Source of the DNA: Dasania phycosphaerae
GTDB taxonomy: Bacteria > Pseudomonadota > Gammaproteobacteria > Pseudomonadales > Dasaniaceae
Direction: 5' to 3'
NCBI RefSeq assembly: GCF_026891035.1
Contig: NZ_JAPTGG010000001.1
Coordinates: 248,001 to 312,000 of the forward strand
Length of the DNA: 64,000 nt
A model generated the notes under the pieces. That model was not told the origin of the DNA. It worked only from the letters and a program-made list of their open reading frames with translations, and ran no database searches. Numbering within the stretch: position 1 is the first letter of the stretch; each line of letters opens with the position of its first letter. Both the position numbers and the translations under genes were made by a program. This document shows positions 25,086 through 33,707 of the stretch, piece by piece.

Positions 25086-26320
25086 TACAGCTTAACTAGC
25101 TCAAGTGATGGCAGAGGAAAAACCAGCGTTCTGCCTTGAAACTTTTTATTATTAATAAAAAACTCTCTAAAATGCCATGGTAATATTAGATAGTAGTCAT
25201 AATCCTGCGCTAAAGCCTCGTCCTCACTCACTATAGGAATGAAACTTCCGGGGGTATATTTACCAAATTTATCTTCATTCACCTCCCCTACGCATTCGAT
25301 TTCTTGTTCAGTAAGCCCACAATACTGCAATAAAACATTACCTTTAGTCGACGCACCTAAGGCTGCTATCCTCTCGCCTCGCGCCATCGCAGCTCTTACA
25401 AAGCTAAGTACTTCAGACTTAGATCGAACAACCTCTTGTTTGAATTTATTAAAGGCACCACCACCTTCACCAAGCAACTTAGTTTCATTACGCCTATAGC
25501 CATCCAGCTTTTCTTTATCAACCTTAAAGATATTAGAAGGTTTTCCTGCTACAACTGAAAAGCTACCGCCATTAACATCATTAAACTCTACATCAAGTAC
25601 AATCAACCCCGCTTTTTGCAAAATATATTCTATTTGCAAAAGCCCATAATACTCTAAATGCTCTTGACAAATCGTATCGTAAGAAACGCTCTTCAACATA
25701 GAGGGCATATAGCTTTGCTCAAACCCCCAAATACCATCATCAGCTATCAAAGCTGCAACGGTAGCAGCAAATGAAACTGGATCCTCAAGGTCATAAAACA
25801 TTGAAAACGACGTTATTATTTTTGCCTTTTGATCTCCTACGACAGGGGTAATCACCGCCTGATCAAAAAAGTCATCAACAATTTCTATACCCTCTCCATA
25901 GTATTCCCTAAACTTTTCTGCACAAGGATCCACCCCTACTCTACGTAAGTTCGAAGGATAAAAACCTAAACTAGTACCATCGTTACTCCCGATATCTATC
26001 ACCAAATCTCCATCTCGCAACTCAACAAGAGATGACAGCGTCGTAATTTTATTTTTTAAATGGCCAACCATGCTAGCATTCAAGCCAGATCTATATCCAT
26101 AATTGTCGCCATACATTTCATCAAGTGAATAACTTTCTTTTAACTGAAGTAGCGAGCAGGCAGAATTAGTACACTTTACCAAAGTCATAGGTCCAGAACT
26201 AATAGCCGAATTTTTTTCTGATGGAAACACACCTGTCAGCATTTGATCAGGAAGAACCAGTATCTCCTCCAAATCTTTAGTGCCACAAACTCTACAGCCA
26301 TCTATTATTGTGTACGTCAC
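25085..26320 (-). CDS. Sugar C-methyltransferase-type protein (three-domain)
   Basis: A 411-residue protein with the layout of NDP-hexose C-methyltransferases. An N-terminal zinc-binding part (CRVCG at about 9-13, with later cysteines in VKCTNSACSLLQL) precedes a SAM-binding domain (VIDIGSNDGTSLGFY, about 107-121) and a C-terminal domain carrying GASTKGNVLLQYCGL (about 323-337). The family adds a methyl group to a keto-sugar nucleotide, producing branched deoxysugars. With gmd alongside, a C-methylated GDP-deoxysugar is a reasonable inference. Start and stop overlap its neighbours by 4 and 1 bases. Confidence 0.85.
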   Translation of the reverse strand: MTYTIIDGCRVCGTKDLEEILVLPDQMLTGVFPSEKNSAISSGPMTLVKCTNSACSLLQLKESYSLDEMYGDNYGYRSGLNASMVGHLKNKITTLSSLVELRDGDLVIDIGSNDGTSLGFYPSNLRRVGVDPCAEKFREYYGEGIEIVDDFFDQAVITPVVGDQKAKIITSFSMFYDLEDPVSFAATVAALIADDGIWGFEQSYMPSMLKSVSYDTICQEHLEYYGLLQIEYILQKAGLIVLDVEFNDVNGGSFSVVAGKPSNIFKVDKEKLDGYRRNETKLLGEGGGAFNKFKQEVVRSKSEVLSFVRAAMARGERIAALGASTKGNVLLQYCGLTEQEIECVGEVNEDKFGKYTPGSFIPIVSEDEALAQDYDYYLILPWHFREFFINNKKFQGRTLVFPLPSLELVKL

Positions 26321-27150
26321 GTTGCAGACCGCCCAGAAAATAAAAAATATTTTAATAAGCCAGCTATTCTAACCAGCCCTTGTATGCAACAGAATAGCGA
26401 GGCATTAAATTTCCCCTTTACCAAAGCTTTTATTGGATAAATAAAGGAATAACGAATAGCAAGATGGTAAATCATGCTTAAGGCTCGCGATGGATGCTTA
26501 CGACAAAATTCACCATCACCATAGCCATACCACATAAATTTTTTATAATAATCATGAAAACTTGAAAAGTGATGCTGCATAACCGTTGCGCGCCCTACAC
26601 CTATTTTAAAATTAGTGTCTCGCTTTAAGCGGTATATAAAATCAGTATCATCAATAGTTGGTGTAGTTTCCGGCTCAAATCTAACCTGTTGAAATATCTC
26701 TTTTTTATAAATAGCTGGCGCAGTACCAATCATTTCTTTTTCGCCAACATGGTTATGATTGAGCTGCCACATTTCATCTTCAGCCTTATCCCAAAACCCT
26801 TTAACTTGATACATTCTAAGCTGACTTTGAACCATATCTAAGTCAAGCTCATGCAAATCATTTACTAAAGCTAACAAAGAGCCTTTCTCTAACCTATGAT
26901 CAGCATCAATCATAGCAATAAACTCACATGATGCATTATCAATACCCACCTGCCTATCTGCACATAAACTTCCTGCCTTAGAAACTATTACCTTATCGGC
27001 GTATTTCCTTGCTCTTTCGGCAGTATCATCTGCAGACATACCATCAACTACTATTATCTCGCTAGGATTATTCATTAAAACACTTTGCAAGCAATCGTCG
27101 ATTCGTGCGCCTTCGTTTTTAGTGCAAACAACCACTGAGATATTATGCAT
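26317..27150 (-). CDS. Family 2 glycosyltransferase
   Basis: A 277-residue GT-A enzyme. The N-terminus ISVVVCTKNEGARIDDCL and IIVVDGMSADDT are typical of family 2, with the metal-binding DAD at about 82-84 (AMIDADHRL). A hydrophobic helix pair near 225-260 may attach it to the membrane. It is the eighth gene of the operon and overlaps the C-methyltransferase gene by four bases. Acceptor and donor are unknown; it may build the flagellin glycan or another surface polymer. Confidence 0.87.
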   Translation of the reverse strand: MHNISVVVCTKNEGARIDDCLQSVLMNNPSEIIVVDGMSADDTAERARKYADKVIVSKAGSLCADRQVGIDNASCEFIAMIDADHRLEKGSLLALVNDLHELDLDMVQSQLRMYQVKGFWDKAEDEMWQLNHNHVGEKEMIGTAPAIYKKEIFQQVRFEPETTPTIDDTDFIYRLKRDTNFKIGVGRATVMQHHFSSFHDYYKKFMWYGYGDGEFCRKHPSRALSMIYHLAIRYSFIYPIKALVKGKFNASLFCCIQGLVRIAGLLKYFLFSGRSAT

Positions 27151-27156
27151 GATCGT

Positions 27157-27972
27157 TCACTTCTTAACCAAGAGTAGAAGTGCACAGGCCTCGGCATGCT
27201 CCTTTAACTCACCGGTTTTATTGTTAATATGACTTAACGACGGAACCTCTTCCCACAAACCATCACATTCCTGAAAAAATCTTTCCTGCGCTACAGAAAA
27301 ATCACTATGCGAAATCAACTTCTTAAAGCTTTCGCCATCATACTCCCACTGAGCACAGTAAAAACCCAACGAATCTTTTAATAGCACAGGCTCGCCCTTG
27401 CCAACGGGAACAGAAATTAAAGCACTACCGCCAGACCGCAACAATGACGAAAAGGTATCCAGAACGTTTTCATCCACACTCTCTTCCCGTAGCATTTTCA
27501 CATCTTTAGAGTTTTTGCACCTGGCAAAAGCAGTTTCCGGGTCATCATATGTGGCAGAATCAAAACCAACATGCTCTATTGTTGATATACAAGTAATAAA
27601 ATCATACTGCTTAGTGCACCGATACTCCCTCACATCTGCAATCGTGATATTTTGCTGTTTAACCCTCTCCTGCCATTCTTCTGGATACCGCCCCATTACA
27701 CGCTCTGGCTTAACAATATCAAGAGCATCAATATTGATCCCCAGCTTATCATTTAACATAAATAACAAACCTAGATAATCAAGGCTTGCCATAGTGAAAC
27801 CTATGTCTAACAAATCTGAGTTAGGATATTTAGATAAAACACTGGCAACCCAAGGCGTCTCGATGACTCGTTCAGAGTGCCCTTTGCTTACCGCATGCAA
27901 CTCAGTAAAATCTCTGCCCGAATCTACCACCTCTTCACAAAAATTAATTATCTCTTTCACTTTCTTATTCAT
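27157..27972 (-). CDS. Putative SAM-dependent methyltransferase-like protein
   Basis: A 271-residue protein. The segment DLLDIGFTMASLDYL (about 53-67) occupies the SAM-motif position but is weak. YDFITCISTIEHVGFD (about 123-138) and LRSGGSALISVPVGK (about 192-206) match motifs II and III of class I methyltransferases. The enzyme class is therefore likely but the SAM-binding glycines are degenerate. It sits six bases before the family 2 glycosyltransferase in the operon. Confidence 0.65.
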   Translation of the reverse strand: MNKKVKEIINFCEEVVDSGRDFTELHAVSKGHSERVIETPWVASVLSKYPNSDLLDIGFTMASLDYLGLLFMLNDKLGINIDALDIVKPERVMGRYPEEWQERVKQQNITIADVREYRCTKQYDFITCISTIEHVGFDSATYDDPETAFARCKNSKDVKMLREESVDENVLDTFSSLLRSGGSALISVPVGKGEPVLLKDSLGFYCAQWEYDGESFKKLISHSDFSVAQERFFQECDGLWEEVPSLSHINNKTGELKEHAEACALLLLVKK

Positions 27973-28023
27973 ATTATCATCCCCTATCCCCAGACAAAAA
28001 AGACCTTTAACCTTGAAGATCTT

Positions 28024-28665
28024 CTATCTCATCATAAAACCAAACATCACTTTTATAATTTTAATATTAACTCGCCATGCACGACCAAACCGGGAGTCAT
28101 CCTCGCGCTCCCCTACAATTATAGGTAGGTTTATAACTTTTTTTCCGGACTGACAGGCAAAAATTGCTAACTCAGTACCAATCGACGAGCAACTATCAAA
28201 AAACCCCTGTTCATTATATACGTCTATCTTATAAGCCTTCATACCACATAGAGGGTCAAAAATCCCATAACGCCACCGTGTGTAATATGAAAATATATAC
28301 TCGGAAAAACGAGCAAAAATATGGCGTCGCCCAACCACTACATCGGCCCCTCTATTCAAGGCCTCCAGGAACACAGGGATTTTACCCTCAGGATGCTGCC
28401 CATCGGCATCAAATGTAACAACCACATCAAAACCATTAATCGCAGCATAGGAAAACCCACTATTTAAAGCCTCATCATAACCTCGGTTAACATCATGTCT
28501 GATAATTAATGCACCTTCCGACACAGCATAACTCACTGTGTTATCGCAAGAACCATCATCAACGACTATAGGTACACCATACTCACTGACTGACCGCACT
28601 GTAGACTTAATACATCGTTCCTCATTAACAGCGGGAATTACAATGGCTACCTTATGTCTATCCAC
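28024..28665 (-). CDS. Family 2 glycosyltransferase, dolichol-phosphate-mannose-synthase-like
   Basis: A 213-residue GT-A enzyme. IVIPAVNEERCI (about 8-19), VVDDGSCDNT, VTFDADGQHP with the DAD metal site (about 84-86) and DPLCGMKAYK are the motifs of the DPM1/DPG-synthase subgroup. No C-terminal membrane anchor is present, so the protein is cytoplasmic or peripheral. Its start overlaps the end of the NeuB-type gene by 19 bases, implying coupled translation. It may transfer a sugar onto a lipid carrier or onto the glycan being built. Confidence 0.87.
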   Translation of the reverse strand: MDRHKVAIVIPAVNEERCIKSTVRSVSEYGVPIVVDDGSCDNTVSYAVSEGALIIRHDVNRGYDEALNSGFSYAAINGFDVVVTFDADGQHPEGKIPVFLEALNRGADVVVGRRHIFARFSEYIFSYYTRWRYGIFDPLCGMKAYKIDVYNEQGFFDSCSSIGTELAIFACQSGKKVINLPIIVGEREDDSRFGRAWRVNIKIIKVMFGFMMR

Positions 28666-29786
28666 CTAGCCGACTCCCCTTTGTTTACATCCAAAAGCAA
28701 AGACCTACCTAAAATCTTATCTATATCGTAAGGTCTTACCGCCTCTTCAGGACATGGTCTTAACACTTCCAAATCGTCTTTTTTCAGCACATGGCCGGCA
28801 GGAAAATCGCCCTTATAACAAACACCTCTACGCTGTAAAACAACAGTCTCAAGCTCATTACTTTCAACCTTTTTCACACCGCAACCCAAAGCCATCTCCA
28901 GCTCTCGAGAACGATCTACCATCTCTTTCCAAGTAATAGGATTCATAGAAAAAGTGTGATCAGGTCCCTCCAAAGAATTATCAACAGTAAAATGCTTTTC
29001 TATGACACGTGCCCCCAAGGCTATTGCCCCTAAGACTGTTGCATGCCCTGGAGTATGGTCACTAAGACCCAAAACCACGTTGGGGTACATTGCTGCATAA
29101 GTTTTTAGTACATTAAGATGGATGTGATTAAAGTTTTCTGGATTGACTGTGTAGTTGGTATTGCACTGCATCAACACAACCTCTTGGCAATGCTTAGCTA
29201 TCATAGCCATAGCTCTTTCCACATCGTCCAACGTGGAAGCGCCTGTAGCCAACATCACAGGCTTACCTTTTAAACTAATATGTTCTATATTTTCTAGCCA
29301 AGTAATATCACCTGACCCAATTTTATAGGCTGGAACATATGGATCTACCTTATCCACCAGCTCAATTGAATAAGGACTCGTAAAAAAATCAACTCCCACT
29401 TTATCGCACTCTTTTTTTAATATAGGAGTCCAATCCATATCTAAAGCAGCGGCATCATACACTTCATAAACACTTTTTTTCCATGAAGACTGATGAGATT
29501 GCTGGCTGCCTAATGCCTTGAAACCATAATCACTAACAATAGTCGAAGCTGTGAAATGCTGGAATTTAACGGCATCAGCGCCAGATTCTGCACATAGGTT
29601 AATTAACTCTATGGCCTTATCCAAACTGCCATCATGATTGGCAGCCACATCAGCGATAAAATAACTAGGGCGACGTTCCCCAATAGGACTATTAGCCACC
29701 AGAAAGTCTGATTTAAAATCATATGCGCAAGAGTAATAATTAGAGCTACTCTCACTATGCTTAGGTTTCACTGTTTGATCACTCAT
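28647..29786 (-). CDS. N-acetylneuraminate synthase-family (NeuB/PseI/LegI-type) protein
   Basis: A 379-residue aldol-type synthase that condenses phosphoenolpyruvate with an amino sugar to give a nine-carbon nonulosonic acid. The TIM barrel spans about 40-300, with YFIADVAANHDGSLDKA at 42-58, KFQ at 74-76, KHFT at 264-267 and GPDH at 274-277. A C-terminal SAF (antifreeze-like) domain lies at about 318-378 (RRGVCYKGDFPAGHVL). The 30-residue N-terminal extension is unusual. Which acid it makes cannot be decided, because the usual companion genes are absent. Confidence 0.9.
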   Translation of the reverse strand: MSDQTVKPKHSESSSNYYSCAYDFKSDFLVANSPIGERRPSYFIADVAANHDGSLDKAIELINLCAESGADAVKFQHFTASTIVSDYGFKALGSQQSHQSSWKKSVYEVYDAAALDMDWTPILKKECDKVGVDFFTSPYSIELVDKVDPYVPAYKIGSGDITWLENIEHISLKGKPVMLATGASTLDDVERAMAMIAKHCQEVVLMQCNTNYTVNPENFNHIHLNVLKTYAAMYPNVVLGLSDHTPGHATVLGAIALGARVIEKHFTVDNSLEGPDHTFSMNPITWKEMVDRSRELEMALGCGVKKVESNELETVVLQRRGVCYKGDFPAGHVLKKDDLEVLRPCPEEAVRPYDIDKILGRSLLLDVNKGESARWIDIR

Positions 29787-29805
29787 AATAATTAATAGGA
29801 CTCAA

Positions 29806-30699
29806 TTATATTGACAAAGTTAATATTTCATCTTCCAAAGTTGGAAGTGAAACATTGAATGCGCGCTCAAATTTCTCAACATTCATTAGCATATCTTTAG
29901 GCCTGGCAGTTAATCCTAGCCTAGTTTTTACTTGCTCAAAGCTTGCCTCCCTTAAACAGTCAGAATTCAACTGCAGGGAGTCCGCCAAAAAAAAGGAAAA
30001 ATCACTCTTGCTCATACCTTTATTGGAACCCAAATTAAAAACACCCGCCACAGGACTCTCGACAACTTTACAAATCATCTCCGATAATGTCTGCATAGAT
30101 AAAGGGTTAAACATCACATCCGAAAATAACTCTATATCTAGCTTCGATTTACAAGAACTTATAACCCAATCACTAAAGCTTTTTCGCCTATCACACAGAC
30201 TATTACCAAAAAAGTTGGTTCGCAAGACAGTTGCTCCAGCCATTAACGCACTAAGCTCGCCAGCATATTTACTGAATGCATATTGGTTGCGAATAATCAC
30301 CTCACCCTCTTTGTTCAATCCAGGTGAGTCATAAACATGATCTGTGGATATTTGAATCAAATGACTACTATCATTTTTAACAAGCCAATCAACTATAGAC
30401 TCAACAACCGAAACATTAAGCGCATAAGAAAGATTGATATCACGCTCACATAAATCGACATCGGAAAGACAAATCAGGTTAATAATTAAATCCGGCTTTA
30501 TTTGATCCAAAACACGCTTTACGTCATTTTTTTTTGTGAAATCTGCTTGGATAAAGCCAGCATCCTTTAGGTTTTTATAAGCTTGCCCTATAACCTCACA
30601 ATCAGAAGTAATTGTTTTGTTATCGCCAATCTGACGCCGCAAAAATGGCAGCAAATAAGAGCCCAGTAAACCACTAGCACCTGCCACTAATATCTTCAT
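29806..30699 (-). CDS. RmlD-type NAD(P)-dependent sugar-nucleotide reductase
   Basis: A 297-residue SDR resembling dTDP-4-dehydrorhamnose reductase: GASGLLG (7-13), STDHVYD (118-124) and catalytic Y140/K144 in NQYAFSKYAGE. The rmlA, rmlB and rmlC genes are not nearby, so it is more likely to reduce a keto intermediate made by PseB or another enzyme of this operon. It overlaps the preceding fusion gene by one base and is followed 19 bases later by the NeuB-type gene. Confidence 0.85.
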   Translation of the reverse strand: MKILVAGASGLLGSYLLPFLRRQIGDNKTITSDCEVIGQAYKNLKDAGFIQADFTKKNDVKRVLDQIKPDLIINLICLSDVDLCERDINLSYALNVSVVESIVDWLVKNDSSHLIQISTDHVYDSPGLNKEGEVIIRNQYAFSKYAGELSALMAGATVLRTNFFGNSLCDRRKSFSDWVISSCKSKLDIELFSDVMFNPLSMQTLSEMICKVVESPVAGVFNLGSNKGMSKSDFSFFLADSLQLNSDCLREASFEQVKTRLGLTARPKDMLMNVEKFERAFNVSLPTLEDEILTLSI

Positions 30700-32798
30700 T
30701 ATGTCATCCGCTTAAAACCATTTGCGGCTGGCGAACCCTGCAAATAGTCGTACACGTTATTATTCTTTATACAATAAGCTATGGCGCCAAAAGCCAAGTC
30801 GGCTGCGGACTGATATTTTTCAATCATTTGTTCATCATGGCTATACATTGCGTAATAGGCTGTAGTCGCCAAAATATTTTGCCCAAGCATTAGCTGAACA
30901 AAAAGTGACTTTATCGCTTGCGAATCGCTATAATCGAAGCTAAATCCGGAAATAGGATAAAGGCCATAAACGGTAATATTAATATCATGCTTATCCGCCA
31001 AAGAACGCCATATATCCTGTATTTTTTTACCATTATCCATCAATCGTTGCGGAACATTGTTCGCTTCAATTTTATTTAGTGTCGCTAATGCAGCAGTAGG
31101 CCCAACCCTTTCAGTCCAATTGGTGCTACTAATAAAAGTTTCATTAACCGCATTCATGTATTTAGCTTTGCCAATTACTGCCGCCATGGCATAGCCATTA
31201 GCCAAAGCCTTTGAAAACACAGCGATATCAGGTTCCAGCCCCAGACTCAAATGAGCACCTCCATTTGCCATTCTAAAACCCGCCGATATTTCATCTATCA
31301 CTAATACCACTTCATATTGATCAGCCAAACGCCTAACCCCTAGCAAAAAGTCATCTTTGGGGACAATATTACGTATAGGCTCCATAACAATGGCAGCGAT
31401 TTCTCCTTGATTATCTTTCAGAATAGTTTCCAGTGAAAGCAGGTCATTGTATTTAAAAGGCAAGGCAGTTCCAGCTAACGCTTTGGGAACCCCTATTGGG
31501 GAAAGACCAGGCAATAGGTGCCCATTTAAATTATCACCATGCGATAAGTTTGCTGCCAAATACCAATCGTGCCAGCCATGGTATCCGCAGAACGCCACCT
31601 TATCTTTACCGCTTGCTGCTCGCGCAATTCGAACAGCTATAGCCATAGCCTCGCCACCTGTTCGAGCAAATCTCGCCTTATCTGCCCAAGGATGTAAACG
31701 ACACAACTTTTCTGCTAATTCAATTTCTTCAGTACAGTTCAACGAACTAGCAACACCACTTTTTATTGAGGCAATAACAGCATTATCAACATCATCATCG
31801 GCATAACCTAACACGGTAGCGCCTATGCCGCCTATACTCATGTCTATATATTGATTTCCATCTAGATCCCAGACACTTGCCCCCTTGGCACGAGAAAAAT
31901 AACTAGGCCATACAGAGTCGCAGAACTGATCTGGACGCTTTGAAAGCAGCTGAGATTCACCAGCAATAAGTAATTTAGCGGTGGCTTGTGCTTGGTGTGA
32001 AAGCGAGCAATGCTTAGAAGCAAGTAAAGTATCAATATAACGTGACTTTAACAAACCTTCATCACGACCTATATGATGATTAATTTTTTGCAACTCAGGG
32101 TTATTTATTATGTAAGCTTCAATATCTTTCATTGAAAAATCGCAGTTTCCGAAATGCTCATAAATATGACGGACAAATTCTAAATCTTCCGGCTCATCCA
32201 CGGTCCATCGGCACATAGACAAATCTACATCATTAACAACATTACCCACTTTAAATAAATGCTGATTATCTTTTATATAAAGAGTCACATGCTCTCTATG
32301 CGATTTTATACTAGCTGATTTATTTATTTTACTAAGAATCTCATAGCTAACAACTTCGACATCAAGGCCATCAGGAAAACTGGGGACTATATTATTAGAG
32401 GTGTAATCATTATTATTTTCATCATGAACTTTTAGGATATGATCGATAAGCTCACTATCAATTAGCGGGCAGTCAGCGGTTAGCCTAATAATGTTTAGTC
32501 GCTGATTACTAGGCTGCTTAGCTTTCAACAGATAATCATCCGCAGCACTGATATATCTAGCTAATACATCATCTAGACTACCTCTATATACATCTATATT
32601 TTCATTAGCGCATACTGACTCTATCGGGTCATCGCTCACATGATCACTAGTCGCAACCATCAAATGATCAATTTTCTGACTTCTTCTTACCCGTTCAATT
32701 TGCTGTAACAACATCGGTCTACCGCACAGATCTGCTAAAACCTTTCCCGGTAAACGCCTGGATGACATCCTAGCTTGAATAATTGCTATATTTTTCAT
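30699..32798 (-). CDS. Fusion: SpsF-type cytidylyltransferase + class III (GSA-like) aminotransferase
   Basis: A 699-residue two-domain protein. Residues 1-245 are a nucleotidyltransferase of the SpsF/CMP-sugar synthetase type, with IIQARMSSRRLPGKVL (7-22) and LTADCPLID (106-114). Residues about 255-699 are a PLP-dependent class III aminotransferase resembling glutamate-1-semialdehyde aminomutase: FARTGGEAMAIAVR, CGYHGWHDWYLA, IDEISAGFR with D502, and PLP lysine K530 in SKALANGY. One frame is open throughout with no sign of a frameshift. It probably supplies amination and CMP-activation of a nonulosonate-like sugar. It overlaps both neighbours in a tight operon. Confidence 0.88.
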   Translation of the reverse strand: MKNIAIIQARMSSRRLPGKVLADLCGRPMLLQQIERVRRSQKIDHLMVATSDHVSDDPIESVCANENIDVYRGSLDDVLARYISAADDYLLKAKQPSNQRLNIIRLTADCPLIDSELIDHILKVHDENNNDYTSNNIVPSFPDGLDVEVVSYEILSKINKSASIKSHREHVTLYIKDNQHLFKVGNVVNDVDLSMCRWTVDEPEDLEFVRHIYEHFGNCDFSMKDIEAYIINNPELQKINHHIGRDEGLLKSRYIDTLLASKHCSLSHQAQATAKLLIAGESQLLSKRPDQFCDSVWPSYFSRAKGASVWDLDGNQYIDMSIGGIGATVLGYADDDVDNAVIASIKSGVASSLNCTEEIELAEKLCRLHPWADKARFARTGGEAMAIAVRIARAASGKDKVAFCGYHGWHDWYLAANLSHGDNLNGHLLPGLSPIGVPKALAGTALPFKYNDLLSLETILKDNQGEIAAIVMEPIRNIVPKDDFLLGVRRLADQYEVVLVIDEISAGFRMANGGAHLSLGLEPDIAVFSKALANGYAMAAVIGKAKYMNAVNETFISSTNWTERVGPTAALATLNKIEANNVPQRLMDNGKKIQDIWRSLADKHDINITVYGLYPISGFSFDYSDSQAIKSLFVQLMLGQNILATTAYYAMYSHDEQMIEKYQSAADLAFGAIAYCIKNNNVYDYLQGSPAANGFKRMT

Positions 32799-33676
32799 CG
32801 CGGACTATTCCACAACGCAGGATTGACCATAGATTCATCCTGCACTGAATACGCCTTAAATTTAGAATTTATTAACGGCTCCTCTATCAGTGCCTTTGCC
32901 ACCTGCCAGTTGTGAATAATTTCTTCTAACTGAGCAGCACTATTAACTCCTACTACCACCCTATCAACCATCTTTTGTGAGCGGACAAAGGCCAGTGCTA
33001 AAGCCAAGGGGGAAACATTCAAGGTTTGATGCCACTGATGAAATTTCTCTAAAATATTTTTAATAGGAAAAAAATAATGCTCTAAATTTTGTATTGGCAT
33101 AAGCAACAAGCCTTGCAAAAATGCTGATCGAGCATGCACCTCTATCCCCTTGCCGCTTAAACTAGAGAGCACTCCAGACTCAACAAAACGCTGATCCAGA
33201 ATATTTAAAGGCAATTGAATAAGGTCTATGTCATAGCGTTCAGCGATGCTTTTAGCCTCGGCAGGAGAGTATACAGAGACACCTATTTTAGCGGCTTTAC
33301 CTTCTAACTTTGCAGCTAAGGCCTGAGCATATAAATTGTCACCTTGTGCACCAAGTAAATCTTCGCCAGAATGAAACAATAAGCCTTCTATTGATCTACA
33401 TCGCAATTTTTTTAACGATGATGCCACCGACTCAGCCACAGTCCCTTTATAACTTTTCATGCAAGGTACTTTGGTAGTCACTTTAAAAGCCGTGAGATTA
33501 TTATCACCTAATATTCTTTCACTATCCCCATACACACTGGCTGTATCTATAAATGAAATATGGTTTTTTTTAGCTAATTTCAGAATGCAGGAAACCTCAT
33601 CAGCGGACGTCTGACCCGAAGTATTTGAAACGCCGTAATCTAAGCCAAATTGCACACTACCTAACATCAACTTCAT
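32795..33676 (-). CDS. Aldo/keto reductase
   Basis: A 293-residue TIM-barrel oxidoreductase with the full catalytic tetrad: D44 and Y49 (FIDTASVYGDSE), K69 (VTTKVP) and H102 (LLFHSGED). The C-terminal VVVGVNSAAQLEEI strand is typical of the NADPH site. Its place between pseB and the fusion gene implies action on a sugar or sugar acid rather than general aldehyde detoxification. Its start follows pseB by about 30 bases and its end overlaps the fusion start by four. Confidence 0.88.
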   Translation of the reverse strand: MKLMLGSVQFGLDYGVSNTSGQTSADEVSCILKLAKKNHISFIDTASVYGDSERILGDNNLTAFKVTTKVPCMKSYKGTVAESVASSLKKLRCRSIEGLLFHSGEDLLGAQGDNLYAQALAAKLEGKAAKIGVSVYSPAEAKSIAERYDIDLIQLPLNILDQRFVESGVLSSLSGKGIEVHARSAFLQGLLLMPIQNLEHYFFPIKNILEKFHQWHQTLNVSPLALALAFVRSQKMVDRVVVGVNSAAQLEEIIHNWQVAKALIEEPLINSKFKAYSVQDESMVNPALWNSPR

Positions 33677-33707
33677 CAGGCAGCCTCACAGCCCTATAAA
33701 CAGAGCG

